In this document: piece by piece, positions 26,182-34,817 of the stretch
Layout of the letters: each line of letters begins with the position of its first letter
How positions within the stretch are numbered: the stretch's first letter is position 1
Assembly (NCBI RefSeq): GCF_036013525.1
Contig: NZ_CP107853.1
Location: forward strand, 1,488,001 to 1,552,000
Reading direction: 5' to 3'
Length of the DNA stretch: 64,000 bases
Source: Nonomuraea sp. NBC_00507
GTDB taxonomy: Bacteria; Actinomycetota; Actinomycetes; Streptosporangiales; Streptosporangiaceae
The notes under the pieces: generated by a model
Database searches by the model: none
What the model saw: the letters and a program-made list of their open reading frames with translations, nothing else
What the model was told of the DNA's origin: nothing
Program-made: the position numbers and the translations under genes

Positions 26182-26841
26182 ATGAGGATCTTGTTAATCG
26201 GTTCGACCGGTCGCACCGGCAGGCACGTGTTGGCGCAGGGCATCGAGCGCGGGCATGAGATCACAGCCTTCGCCCGCCGCCCGGAACTCCTGCCTCACAT
26301 GCCGAAACTGGCCGGCGTGCAGCAAGGTGACGCGCATGATCTGGAGGCGGTGCGCACAGCCGTGTCTGGCCAGGACGCGGTGATCGCCGCCGTCGGGGGC
26401 AGTCGCATCGCGGACAACCTCATCACGGCTATGCCGGAAGCCGGGGTGTCGCGATTGGTGATGACCAGCAGTCGGTCGGTGCCCGCCACCCGCCCTCGTC
26501 TCGCGGTGACGCTGGCATGGCTGTTCTTCCGGCAGGCGTACGTGGACCTCGCTCGGGCCGAAGGCATGCTACAGGTCAGCGGCCTGGACTGGACTATCGC
26601 CCGCGCCACCATGCTCACCGACAAGCCGGCGGCCGGGCGGGTGCACGTCGACTTCGAGGACAACGCGACAGGCGGCGCGATGCAACTGTCCCGCGCCGAC
26701 TACGCGATGACGCTGCTCGACGTCGTCGAGGACTCCGAGCTGATCGGCAAGGCGCTGGGAATCTGCGGGCCGAAGGGGAAGGTGTCCCCCGCTCGGCGTA
26801 CCCTCAGAGGTTCGACGGTGGACGTCGACGATTCGGGGTGA
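26182..26841 (+). CDS. NAD(P)-binding (NmrA-like / atypical SDR) oxidoreductase
   Basis: A 219-residue Rossmann protein of the NmrA-like atypical SDR type, probably a redox-sensing or reductase protein in the cytosol. The nucleotide site is the N-terminal IGSTGRTGRHVLAQG (GxxGxxG). Further strand motifs are AVIAAVGGSRIADN and LVMTSSRSVPATRP. The usual YxxxK catalytic pair is not clear; SGLDWTIARATMLTDKP is typical of the family. GGAGGAGG sits seven bases before ATG. It is followed after 70 bases by a PadR regulator, and both have the same palindromic operator. The last 15 or so residues are atypical and may reflect a local sequence change. Confidence 0.85.
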   Translation: MRILLIGSTGRTGRHVLAQGIERGHEITAFARRPELLPHMPKLAGVQQGDAHDLEAVRTAVSGQDAVIAAVGGSRIADNLITAMPEAGVSRLVMTSSRSVPATRPRLAVTLAWLFFRQAYVDLARAEGMLQVSGLDWTIARATMLTDKPAAGRVHVDFEDNATGGAMQLSRADYAMTLLDVVEDSELIGKALGICGPKGKVSPARRTLRGSTVDVDDSG

Positions 26842-26879
26842 GGGTTCGGCCGGCGGGTCGGTCGTGTGATCCTTCCGAT

Positions 26880-26898
26880 ATAGTGCGAGCCGCACTAT
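26880..26898 (+). promoter_or_regulatory. Predicted PadR operator (perfect palindrome)
   Basis: ATAGTGCG-AGC-CGCACTAT, 8-bp arms and 3-bp spacer, ending 13 bases before GTG 26912. It overlaps a TATAGT -10-like box. PadR repressors bind such ATG-rich or ATAGTG palindromes, so autoregulation is likely. Confidence 0.65.
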
Positions 26899-26911
26899 GG
26901 AGGAGGTTTTC

Positions 26912-27514
26912 GTGGCGCGACGTCCTGATCTGGCTGGTTTGACCGTGCTGGCCATGCTCACGGTGCGTGCCGCCCATCCGTACGAGCTCCATCGTTTCAT
27001 CGTCGACACGCACAAGGATTATGTGACGGGTTTGCCCAGGAGCCTGTATCACGCGGTCGAGAAGCTCGCTGGCGAGGACCTGATCGTCCCGGTAGAAACC
27101 ACGAGGGAGGGGCGCCGGCCGGAGCGAACGGTTTACGAGATCACTGACGAGGGGCGTAAGGAACTGTCGACGCGGCTCCGCGCGCTCCTGGAAACTCCTC
27201 ACCCCGACCGCCGTACCTTCACTGCGGCCATCTCTCTCATCGGCGCCTTGCCGATGTCCGACGCGCTGGCCGCCCTGCGAACCAGGGCGGCGGCGATCGA
27301 GGGGCAACTGGCCGGGATGGACGCTCATCTGCGTGCCCTGAAGGAAAACGGCCTGCCCGAGATTTTGATGATCGAGGTGGACTACGAGCGATCGATGAAT
27401 CAGGCAGACCTGGAATGGGTTCGTGGTCTGATCGTGCGCCTGGAATCGAAGAAACTCGACTGGAGCGATACCGGTAATCAGGGCCTACTCTCACAGGTGC
27501 TCGACCAACCGTGA
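26912..27514 (+). CDS. PadR-family transcriptional regulator
   Basis: A 200-residue regulator. GTG 26912 is preferred to ATG 26897 because the strong GGAGGAGG (26899-26906) lies between them. The N-terminal winged helix (LAGLTVLAMLTVRAAHPYEL, GLPRSLYHAVEKLAGEDLIV, RTVYEITDEGRKEL) is typical of PadR. The C-terminal helical dimerisation domain (AAAIEGQLAGMDAHLRALKE) is of the longer subfamily-1 type. It is expected to repress its own gene and the NmrA-like gene through the matching palindromes; the ligand is unknown, often a phenolic or drug-like compound in this family. Confidence 0.88.
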   Translation: MARRPDLAGLTVLAMLTVRAAHPYELHRFIVDTHKDYVTGLPRSLYHAVEKLAGEDLIVPVETTREGRRPERTVYEITDEGRKELSTRLRALLETPHPDRRTFTAAISLIGALPMSDALAALRTRAAAIEGQLAGMDAHLRALKENGLPEILMIEVDYERSMNQADLEWVRGLIVRLESKKLDWSDTGNQGLLSQVLDQP

Positions 27515-27819
27515 CCGAACGTCAGCGGTGCGCTCCCACGAGCACCGGAATCACCGGTCTGCTCGCTGCTCTCCCTGAGGCGTAATCGCGGGCACCACAG
27601 CCGCAAACTCCCCTCGGCACGCCGATCGCTTTCGCCATCAAGGGCGGACACGGCGAAGGGCGAGCGGCCACCACCCCTTCGCAGCCGCCGACTCCTTGCA
27701 CCTGTAGAGCCTTTCTCGTTTTCCTGCCGTTTCGGCAGCGAACCTCTTGCTCCAGCCGAGAGCTGTATCTCGCTTCGCCCTGTGAACACAGGCAGCCCAC
27801 ACCGAAGAAAGGGAGATTC
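27515..27819. other. Intergenic, promoter region of the TIM-barrel gene
   Basis: No supported gene. It should contain the promoter of the 27820 gene; a ribosome site AAAGGGAG is present five bases before its ATG. Confidence 0.4.
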
Positions 27820-28788
27820 ATGAATTACGGGATCAACTATGACACCGGGTTCTTGCCGGGACCGCAGCAGACACGCAAAACGTTCGACGTCGAGACCGTC
27901 AAGCGTGACATGCGCGCGATGGCCGATGACCTGCACTGCACCGTGGTACGCGTTTCGGGCAGCAACCCTGTGCGGCTGAGCGTGGCGGCCGAGCAGGCGG
28001 CCGCCGTCGGTCTGGGCGTCTGGTTCTCGCCGTTCCCCGTAGACCTGACGCCCGAGGAGACCATGGGCTGCCTGATCGAGTCCGCCGAGCGGGCCGAAGC
28101 GTTGCGGAGGAGCGGGGCTGAGGTGATCCTCGTCGCCGGCTGCGAGATGAGCGCCTACTGCGGTGGCTACCTACCGGGCGAGACATTTCTGGATCGATTC
28201 CATGCCATGAGCGGTGGTGTGGAGTTCTGGGAGTCGATCGGTCCGATCATGCAGCGGTTCAACGCCTGGCTGGGCGAGGTGGTCGAGACCGTCAGGAAGC
28301 GTTTCGGGGGACGCATCACCTATGCCTCCGGCCAGTGGGAGGTGATCGACTGGACGCCGTTCGACCTGGTAGGGGTGGGCGCCTACCGTGCCGCGTACAA
28401 CGCCCATGGGTTCCGCGAGGAACTACGCGAGCACTTCAGGCACGGCAAGCCGGTCGCCGTAACCGAGTTCGGCACCTGCGCCTACACCGGCGCGGGCGAA
28501 CGCGGTGCCATGGCGTGGCAGCCCCCAGCGGGGGCCGCCCGCGACGAGGGCGAGCAGGTGCGTTACTTCACCGAACTGCTTGACCTCTTCCACGAGGAGG
28601 GTGTGGATACCGCGTTGTGGTTCACTTTCGCGGGCTTCGCGCTGCAAGGGGAGCAGGATCTCAGCTCCTATGGCGTTGTGAGGATGCTCGACGAGACCCG
28701 GTGGACGCCCAAGGAAGTCTTCCGCACCATGGCCGCCAGATATGCACACGCGAAGGGGGACGCTACCGGCGCCAGCGAGTGCCGGTAG
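27820..28788 (+). CDS. Glycoside-hydrolase-like TIM-barrel protein
   Basis: A 322-residue cytosolic protein with the look of a clan-A glycoside hydrolase barrel. It opens with MNYGINYDTGFLPGPQQTRK; a strand-end acid is in VILVAGCEMSAYCGGYLPGE and a likely nucleophile Glu in KPVAVTEFGTCAYTGAGERG, with WFTFAGFALQGEQDLSSYGV near the end. Relatives are often labelled abortive infection protein in actinomycete genomes, on weak grounds. No signal peptide, so an extracellular sugar substrate is unlikely. It stands alone between a PadR locus and IS debris. The function is a guess from fold. Confidence 0.7.
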   Translation: MNYGINYDTGFLPGPQQTRKTFDVETVKRDMRAMADDLHCTVVRVSGSNPVRLSVAAEQAAAVGLGVWFSPFPVDLTPEETMGCLIESAERAEALRRSGAEVILVAGCEMSAYCGGYLPGETFLDRFHAMSGGVEFWESIGPIMQRFNAWLGEVVETVRKRFGGRITYASGQWEVIDWTPFDLVGVGAYRAAYNAHGFREELREHFRHGKPVAVTEFGTCAYTGAGERGAMAWQPPAGAARDEGEQVRYFTELLDLFHEEGVDTALWFTFAGFALQGEQDLSSYGVVRMLDETRWTPKEVFRTMAARYAHAKGDATGASECR

Positions 28789-28864
28789 GGATCGACCACA
28801 GCAAGACAGCACGAAGACCTGGCCACCAGGCGGACTGGCCGCCGCGTCCCCGATGATGATCGTT

Positions 28865-29010
28865 ACCGATCAGCGATGGCGCTTGCAGCTTGGTTTCTCG
28901 GAAGGCGGCGATGACGGCGGGGGTGCGCAGGTGTCCGCCGTTGATGAGGCCGTTGACCAGCGCTTCGCGCAGCTCAGCAGGGTCGGTGGTAGGAGTCGAC
29001 GCGGTCTCCC
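28865..29010 (-). pseudogene. Possible N-terminal remnant of a PCMT-like (FxLD-system) methyltransferase
   Basis: The minus strand encodes TDPAELREALVNGLINGGHL then RTPAVIAAFRETK, which resembles the N-terminus of protein-isoaspartate-type methyltransferases found with FxLD lanthipeptide precursors (usually ...RTPAVEAAFRxVPRH). The similarity ends there, and no methyltransferase domain or precursor follows. This could be a chance likeness. Confidence 0.3.
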
Positions 29011-29222
29011 TTCGAGTGAGGGTTGGGACTGGTGCGGATCGGCGGGTAGACGCGTCGGCTGTTTCTCGGTTGTGGACGCTCACGGCAAACGATGAGGGTC
29101 TTGCATCGTCGCATGCCCATGAGGTGTTTCCGGGGCGGGATGGGCTCGCCGTCCAGGCTGGTTGAGGTCGGCGAGTTCGCGGATGTGGGGGACCTCCGGG
29201 CCCTCCGTGGAGTCGCGGCGGC

Positions 29223-29330
29223 GATGGTGGCGCGGGCAGTGCCCGGCTGGCGGCCCGCGTTGGATTATGCGTGGCCAAGGACACCTCGCTGCGGCTGGTC
29301 CGCGCGGCGCATCGACCGGCCAGGTCTCGA
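29223..29330 (+). pseudogene. ISL3-type transposase fragment
   Basis: The plus strand reads RLAARVGLCVAKDTSLRLVR AA-HRPAR, matching the segment of ISL3 transposases just before the DDE core (usually ...VAKDTLLRLVRALPDP). Only about 35 codons remain. Confidence 0.55.
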
Positions 29331-29357
29331 GTGCGGTCCCTGCATCGCGCCAGGAGT

Positions 29358-29522
29358 GCGACAGCGAAACGACAGTGGAGCCTGTCAGGCTCTGGTCCTG
29401 CGCGGGTCAGCCGTCCAGCCCGTCGAGCGTGCAACCCCCACTGCACAAGGTAACGGAGGGCTGGCCCGCGTTTTCCGACAGATCCGAATCGGAGTTCCAT
29501 GAGTGCCGGTTCGGTCTTTTGA
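29358..29522 (+). promoter_or_regulatory. Second copy of the lectin-type upstream region, with a stub frame
   Basis: Starts GCGACAGCGAAACGACAG and ends GGCCCGCGTTTT...GATCCGAATCGGAGTTCC, like 8591-8735 before the lectin gene. It is followed by ATGAGTGCC and a seven-codon frame closed by TGA at 29520-29522. So the regulatory head was duplicated or left behind when its gene was lost. Confidence 0.5.
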
Positions 29523-29634
29523 CTACCCGCGGTGGCGCTTCGCCACAGACCTGATTTTCGAACGAAATAAGCCGGTCTAAGCGCTGACCGATTGAGGCTT
29601 ATGGCAAGCAGTGTCCGAGAAGGATGTGCGGTGG

Positions 29635-31224
29635 ATGTTTAGGTGGATGGGCTCGCGGGGGCGAAGGACGACTTGCGCGTTCATAGTGGCGGTAGCGCTA
29701 ATGGTCGGCAGCACGGTCGTGGCCTCTGCGCCGCTGCCTGCTGCTGCGGCGGGGCGGGTGCCGGCGCAGTTCATCGCCAAAATGTACAGCGAGGCGCTGG
29801 GCCGGATGCCTGACGCGGGCGGGTGGGCCGCCATGGTGGCGGACTTCTCGGCTCACGGTTGCTCGACCGAGCGCATCAGAGAGCGGGTGCGCGCCTTTTA
29901 CACCTCGTCGGAATTCGTGCAGTTGCCGTACGACGCTCAATCCAGGGTCTTGACCCTCTACCGCGGCGCGCTCAACCGCGAACCCGATCAGAATGGCTTT
30001 GATCACCACGTCGGCCTGCTCATGACCGATAAGCGCAACTGGTCCCAGACGGTGGAAAGCTTCGCTGCCGGCGACGAGTTGGGCTCCGTGGCGAAGACGA
30101 TCTGCGGCTCTGCCACCTACCATTACGGCACGGTGCCGGCTCCCACTCTCACCGCGGTGGGGACGGGATTCGCTGGAGGCACCGGACAGGCGTTGCAGAG
30201 CTTGTTGGACGCCGCTCCCGACAACAGCACCGTTTACCTGGCGCAAAAGGCCGTGGTACGACTCCAGGAAACGCTGGTCATCCCACCAGGTCGGACACTC
30301 GTCACGACCGGAGCCCCGCCGGTGCACCAATACGCGCGGCAGGCCCGGCTGGTGCGTGCGGGCAGTTTCAGTGCGCCGATGGTCCGAGTCCAGGGAGGGG
30401 GACGGCTGCTGAATGTCTGGGTGGACGGCCAGCGCGGTGCCCCGACGAACTATGTAGGGAAAGCGACCAATGTCCAGGTCATGGGCGGCAACGGGACACA
30501 GGTGAGCAGGTCCAAGATCTCCAACAGCCTCGGCTGGACCAGCCTGGAAGCCTTCGGCAGCTATGAGAATTTTCCCTGCCAGAGCACGATGATCAGCGAC
30601 AATCTGGTGACCGCCTACTCCTCCGACCACTATGGCGGGCGTTTGACCGATGGTCTCTCGGTGGCCTGCGAGAACGCCACTATCGAAGGCAATCGCATTA
30701 TCGACGCCACCGACGTGGGGATCGTGGTGTATCGGTCGAGTCCCGCGGTGCAGCGCTCCTCTATCCGCGCCAACATGGTGCTGAACGCCGGCAACTCCGC
30801 CTATGGTGCCATCGCTTTCGATGGCCTCCACAGCCAGAACACGACGCACGATTTCACCGGCGCCTCGATGAGCGCGAATTCGTTCTGGACCGGACCCGAC
30901 GCGCACGTGGAGATTGGTCTGGTCGTGGGCAGCCGGTCCTGGTTCGGCGTCCTCTCGGACGCGGGCACCGGCGCAGCCGTACGCGACAACTCCACGAACG
31001 GGTTGACAGCGGTCGTGGGTACTGGGATCGCCGTCACCGGCATGCACCGCGGCACCGTGCAAGGCAATGATCTACGGCTTTCGGTGGAGCCGATCGGCCG
31101 GTGCCCGCATGTCAACTTCGGTGTGGACGCCGACGGCCATGCCGACGACGGTGACTATCAACCTGGATGGACCAAGGTGAGCTTCACCGACAGCCAAGGA
31201 CGCGGCTGCCTCACCGCCCACTGA
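29635..31224 (+). CDS. Secreted DUF4214 plus right-handed beta-helix protein
   Basis: A 529-residue exported protein. ATG 29635 has AAGGA ten bases upstream; GTG 29611 and ATG 29647 are alternatives. The signal peptide (GRRTTCAFIVAVALMVG to PLPAAAA) is followed by a DUF4214 helical domain at about 40-145, with two repeats (FIAKMYSEALGRMPDAGGWA and VLTLYRGALNREPDQNGFDH). A pectate-lyase-like parallel beta-helix fills 165-520 (SKISNSLGWTSLEAF, ATIEGNRIIDATDVGIVVYR, SSIRANMVLNAGN). The architecture suggests a surface or secreted carbohydrate-binding or cleaving protein; no catalytic residues can be assigned. It is a single gene. Confidence 0.85.
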   Translation: MFRWMGSRGRRTTCAFIVAVALMVGSTVVASAPLPAAAAGRVPAQFIAKMYSEALGRMPDAGGWAAMVADFSAHGCSTERIRERVRAFYTSSEFVQLPYDAQSRVLTLYRGALNREPDQNGFDHHVGLLMTDKRNWSQTVESFAAGDELGSVAKTICGSATYHYGTVPAPTLTAVGTGFAGGTGQALQSLLDAAPDNSTVYLAQKAVVRLQETLVIPPGRTLVTTGAPPVHQYARQARLVRAGSFSAPMVRVQGGGRLLNVWVDGQRGAPTNYVGKATNVQVMGGNGTQVSRSKISNSLGWTSLEAFGSYENFPCQSTMISDNLVTAYSSDHYGGRLTDGLSVACENATIEGNRIIDATDVGIVVYRSSPAVQRSSIRANMVLNAGNSAYGAIAFDGLHSQNTTHDFTGASMSANSFWTGPDAHVEIGLVVGSRSWFGVLSDAGTGAAVRDNSTNGLTAVVGTGIAVTGMHRGTVQGNDLRLSVEPIGRCPHVNFGVDADGHADDGDYQPGWTKVSFTDSQGRGCLTAH

Positions 31225-31577
31225 GCCGCCAAAGGAAGAAGGGCTCAGCACCGAGAGCAGTCTCGATTCTCTCGTGCTGGATGGAGCGGTGGCCTCTCTG
31301 ACGCGACGCGCCGGTGTCGCGACAGATCACCGGTCTTGATCGGCGGCTCTGCTAGTTCAGACGCGGACGCCTTGTGATCATGCCATGGCGGATGCTTGGC
31401 CATCTCTGCCGAGGTATCGGACCAAGTTCGAAGCCGCGTGTGGAGCCCCCTGTCACCGCGCGGCGTCGATGGACAGAGACCGCGGGACATGGCGTATTTC
31501 CAGCAGCCGCACCCAAGATCCGCGACACCCAAAGATTTGCATGATCATCATTTGGGAGAGTTGAGAGAGGTGAGATC
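31225..31577. other. Intergenic upstream of the GNAT-aminotransferase operon
   Basis: No supported gene. GAGAGGTGAG immediately before ATG 31578 is its ribosome site. A CGAGAG..TCTCGATTCTCTCG stretch near 31250-31275 could form a terminator hairpin for the beta-helix gene. Confidence 0.4.
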
Positions 31578-33317
31578 ATGACCGCGGTTACCGATGGACT
31601 GGTACTGCGGTTGGCATCGCATGCCGACCATGAATGGATCTACCGCCTACGGCATGAGGTGTACGCGCCGGAGCTCGGCCAGCACGCGCCCAATGCGGCT
31701 GGATGGCTCACCGACGACCTCGACAAGGACAACGTCTACATCGTGGCAGCCGACCAGGACCGGCCTGTCGGATTCATCAGCATCACGCCTGCCTGGGCAA
31801 GCCGCTATTCGATCGACAAATATCTGCACCGGCAGGAGCACCCGACGCTGCGCGAGGACGAGAGTGGCCTGTTCGAGATCCGCATCCTGACCGTCGATCC
31901 GAGTCGACGAGGTGTGATGACCGGCAAGCTCTTGATGTACGCGGCGCTGCGGTGGGTGATGGCGCAGGGCGGTCGGACCATCGTGGCCTTGGGCCGTGTC
32001 GAACTCCTTCCGATGTACCTGGCCCTGGGGCTGACCTCCACCGGGGTGCCCGTGTGTTCCGGCGCTGTCGACTTCGAGCTCCTGACCGGTGAGGTCGCCG
32101 ATCTAACCGACCGGACACTGCGCAAGTACGGCCCACTGCTGCGTGATGTACGGCCGAGGCTGCGCTGGGAGTTAGAGGTGCCCTTCTGGCCCGAGATGGA
32201 GTCCTGCGACCACGGCGGCGCTTCCATCGAGGCCCTGGGGCGCCGATTCGACACCCTGACAGCGCACCGCGACATTGTGCCCGCCGACGTGCTCGACGCT
32301 TGGTTCCCCCCTGCTCCTGCCGTCCTCGCGGCATTGACCGATGATCAGGAGTGGATCCTACGGACCTCGCCGCCCGCGCGGGCGACTGGGTTGATCGAGG
32401 AGATCGCGGTTCGCCGGAACCTGCCGCAAGGCGCGGTCACTGTCGGCGCGGGATCCTCCGATCTGATCTACCGCACGTTCGGCAGCTGGCTGGACACCTC
32501 TTCACGGGTGCTGCTCGTTGACCCCTCCTATGGCGAATATGCCCATGTCGTTGAGCGGGTGATCGGCTGCCGTGCCGATCGGTTCTGCCTCCGTCGTGAG
32601 CAGGGGTGGCGGGTCGACCTGGACCGCTTCGCCGACCGCCTGCGTGGACGCTACGACCTGGTCGTCATCGTCAACCCCAACAACCCCACCGGCGTGCACC
32701 TCGACGCAGGCGAGCTACGCGAAGTGCTGACACAGGCACCGGGCGGAACGCGGTTCTGGATCGATGAGGCCTACGTCGGCTACAGCGGGCTCGGGCAATC
32801 GCTGGAGCGTTACGCGGCGAACTCGGGCAACACCGTCGTGTGCACGTCCCTGTCGAAGATGTACGCGCTGTCGGGCCTGCGAGCGGCCTACCTTACCGCG
32901 CCACCGCAGATCGCGGCCGGGCTACGCCGCTGGACCGCACCGTGGGTGGTGAGCCTGCCCGCGCAGATCGCCGCAGTGCGCGCCCTGCGTGATCCCGACT
33001 ACTACACCGCCCGCTGGGCGCAGACCGTGCTGCTGCGCGCCGAGCTGGCGGCATCACTTGCCACGATCGATGAGGACCTGCAGGTACACGAGTCGGTGGC
33101 GAACTTCGTCCTGCTGACGCTGCCCCGCGGTGGTCCCAGCGCCACCCGCCTGGTCGAACAATGTCGGCGCCATGGGGTGTTTCTGCGCGACCTGTCTCCG
33201 TTGTCAGCGGCGTTCGAGGGCAGGACGCTGAGGATCGCGGTACGCGACGCCTCGGCCAATGCCCGCACCGCTGCCACCGTCGCCGACGCGTTACGTGGCC
33301 TGCAGCGGACGCCGTGA
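31578..33317 (+). CDS. GNAT acyltransferase - PLP aminotransferase fusion
   Basis: A 579-residue two-domain cytosolic enzyme. Residues 1-200 form a GNAT-like domain (LASHADHEWIYRLRHEVYAP, DRPVGFISITPAW, FEIRILTVDPSRRGVMTGKL with the acetyl-CoA loop region). Residues 215-579 are a fold-I class I/II aminotransferase resembling HisC: GAGSSDLIYRTFGSWL, substrate and PLP contacts in IVNPNNPTGVHLD and WIDEAYVGYS, PLP lysine K427 in CTSLSKMYALSGLRAAYL, and the C-terminal Arg in LRIAVRDA. The next gene, a CdsA-like protein, overlaps by GTGA, so both belong to one pathway, perhaps making an amino-lipid or modified head group. Fusion of these two domains is unusual; the substrate is unknown. Confidence 0.85.
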   Translation: MTAVTDGLVLRLASHADHEWIYRLRHEVYAPELGQHAPNAAGWLTDDLDKDNVYIVAADQDRPVGFISITPAWASRYSIDKYLHRQEHPTLREDESGLFEIRILTVDPSRRGVMTGKLLMYAALRWVMAQGGRTIVALGRVELLPMYLALGLTSTGVPVCSGAVDFELLTGEVADLTDRTLRKYGPLLRDVRPRLRWELEVPFWPEMESCDHGGASIEALGRRFDTLTAHRDIVPADVLDAWFPPAPAVLAALTDDQEWILRTSPPARATGLIEEIAVRRNLPQGAVTVGAGSSDLIYRTFGSWLDTSSRVLLVDPSYGEYAHVVERVIGCRADRFCLRREQGWRVDLDRFADRLRGRYDLVVIVNPNNPTGVHLDAGELREVLTQAPGGTRFWIDEAYVGYSGLGQSLERYAANSGNTVVCTSLSKMYALSGLRAAYLTAPPQIAAGLRRWTAPWVVSLPAQIAAVRALRDPDYYTARWAQTVLLRAELAASLATIDEDLQVHESVANFVLLTLPRGGPSATRLVEQCRRHGVFLRDLSPLSAAFEGRTLRIAVRDASANARTAATVADALRGLQRTP

Positions 33318-34117
33318 CCGGTGTCGGTGATCTCATCCCGTATCTCGCCGGCATGTTGGCCGCCGGCGGGATCGCCGTGGCTGTGTCGCGGCGGCGAGAG
33401 TACATCCTGCGGTGGTGCGCCTGGGCGGTGGCCGTACCTGTCGTGGTCGTCGCCCTGTATCTCGGCCCTGGTGGTGCGGCCGTTCTGGCCGCGACGGCGG
33501 GGGTGGGATGCGCCGTCGAGTACGGTCGTCTGACCGGCCTGCCACGACCCGACCGTGTGGTGCTCACCCTCGCCACGACCGCGATGCCTCTGGCGGCCTG
33601 GCTGTTCCCCGCGCAGTTGCCTCAAGTGCTCGCCTCCGCCCTCCTGGCCGTCGTTTTGGTCCCGCTGTTAGCCGGGGACGCGACCGCTGGACTGAAACGG
33701 CTGTGCCTGGGCGTGTTCGGTGTCGTGTGGTTCGCGCCGCTGATCGGCGTGGTGCTGCTCGGTCCGGCCGTCCTGGCGTTGTTCGCCGCAGTGTCGGTCA
33801 CCGATATCACCGCCTCACTCGTCGGCCGGCTCCTGGGCGGGCCACCGTTGTCGCCGCTGTCACCGGACAAGCATTGGAGCGGCCTACTGGCTGGTGCCGT
33901 TGCCGGTCTGGTGATGCTGACCCTGCTGGGCGCGTTCACCCTCCCGTCGGTCGTCGCCGTGACGGTCGGCGCTCCCCTGGGGGACCTCCTGGAGTCGGTG
34001 ATCAAGCGAGGCGTTCAGGCCAAGGATTCCGCATCCTGGCTGGCAGGCGCCGGTGGACTGCTGGACCGGCTGGACTCCCTGCTGTTCGCCCTCGTCCTGG
34101 CCTTGTTGCTCGGCTGA
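33314..34117 (+). CDS. CdsA-like phosphatidate cytidylyltransferase
   Basis: A 267-residue integral membrane enzyme with about eight hydrophobic segments. Family members make CDP-diacylglycerol from phosphatidic acid and CTP. The CDP signature lies near the C-terminus: LESVIKRGVQAKDSASWLAG then AGGLLDRLDSLLFA, keeping SxxKR, KD and DRLD; the usual P-x-H before GG is replaced by A-x-A, so activity or substrate may differ. GTG 33314 overlaps the stop of the GNAT-aminotransferase gene (GTGA) and shows coupling. This is shorter and more divergent than a housekeeping CdsA, so it is likely a specialised paralogue. Confidence 0.82.
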   Translation: MTGVGDLIPYLAGMLAAGGIAVAVSRRREYILRWCAWAVAVPVVVVALYLGPGGAAVLAATAGVGCAVEYGRLTGLPRPDRVVLTLATTAMPLAAWLFPAQLPQVLASALLAVVLVPLLAGDATAGLKRLCLGVFGVVWFAPLIGVVLLGPAVLALFAAVSVTDITASLVGRLLGGPPLSPLSPDKHWSGLLAGAVAGLVMLTLLGAFTLPSVVAVTVGAPLGDLLESVIKRGVQAKDSASWLAGAGGLLDRLDSLLFALVLALLLG

Positions 34118-34633
34118 TGCGTTGAGCAACAACCTGGAGGAGAAGCCCGTGCATCGCGAGCGACGTTGCTGCCGTTGATCCGTGGGCATCATCGGCGCGG
34201 ACGAGTTCGGGCTGGGTGCGGGGCCGACCGATCCGAGCCGGGGCAGGATGGCGGCGATCATCGCGTGAATGCGCCGCATGGATCCCGTACGGGACGGCTG
34301 AAGGGGATGTGGCTGCTCAGCCGCGCGCGGTCTCCCCAGCAGGGCCAGGGCGATGCCGCCATCATCCATCAACGCCATGGCGCTGCGCAGGCCGAGACTC
34401 GCCGGTAGTGAAAGTGGCCTCCCGCGCGGCGATCATCGTGCTGGCGTATCTTCGCAGCACGCTTCCTGGCAGCCCCGGCGACCACGTGGCGCCCAGCCAG
34501 CCAGCATTCCCCCCGGCACCTTGCCCCCGCGGCCGCGCCATCAGACACGTACGGAGTCACTCCGAGCGCCTCGGGACCGTTGCCCGCCCGAAGCAGAGTA
34601 TTCATCCAGGCCAGCTCACCAGGGGCTAAGGCT
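34118..34633. other. Intergenic, no supported gene
   Basis: Several overlapping open frames on both strands, but none has a plausible start, conserved-looking product or neighbour relation. A decayed gene is possible, since short stretches look protein-like. Confidence 0.35.
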
Positions 34634-34817
34634 GTTCACTCGTCCTTGGGACGAAGCATTAGCCAACTGATGTCGTCGGCGCGAGTGCCATCACGGTAGG
34701 GGAGCGGCTCGCAATGCCTGCACTCTTGCACGAAGCCCGTCCGCTCCAGTACCCGGTGCGAGGTCGTGTTTGGGCTTCCCCTCGTAGCGTGGAGACCGAA
34801 CCAAGAGAGGTTTGGTC

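Noticed and set aside
34118..34420. Third gene of the GNAT-aminotransferase/CdsA operon
   Set aside because: Frames after the CdsA stop are broken by stops and have no lipid-enzyme motifs.
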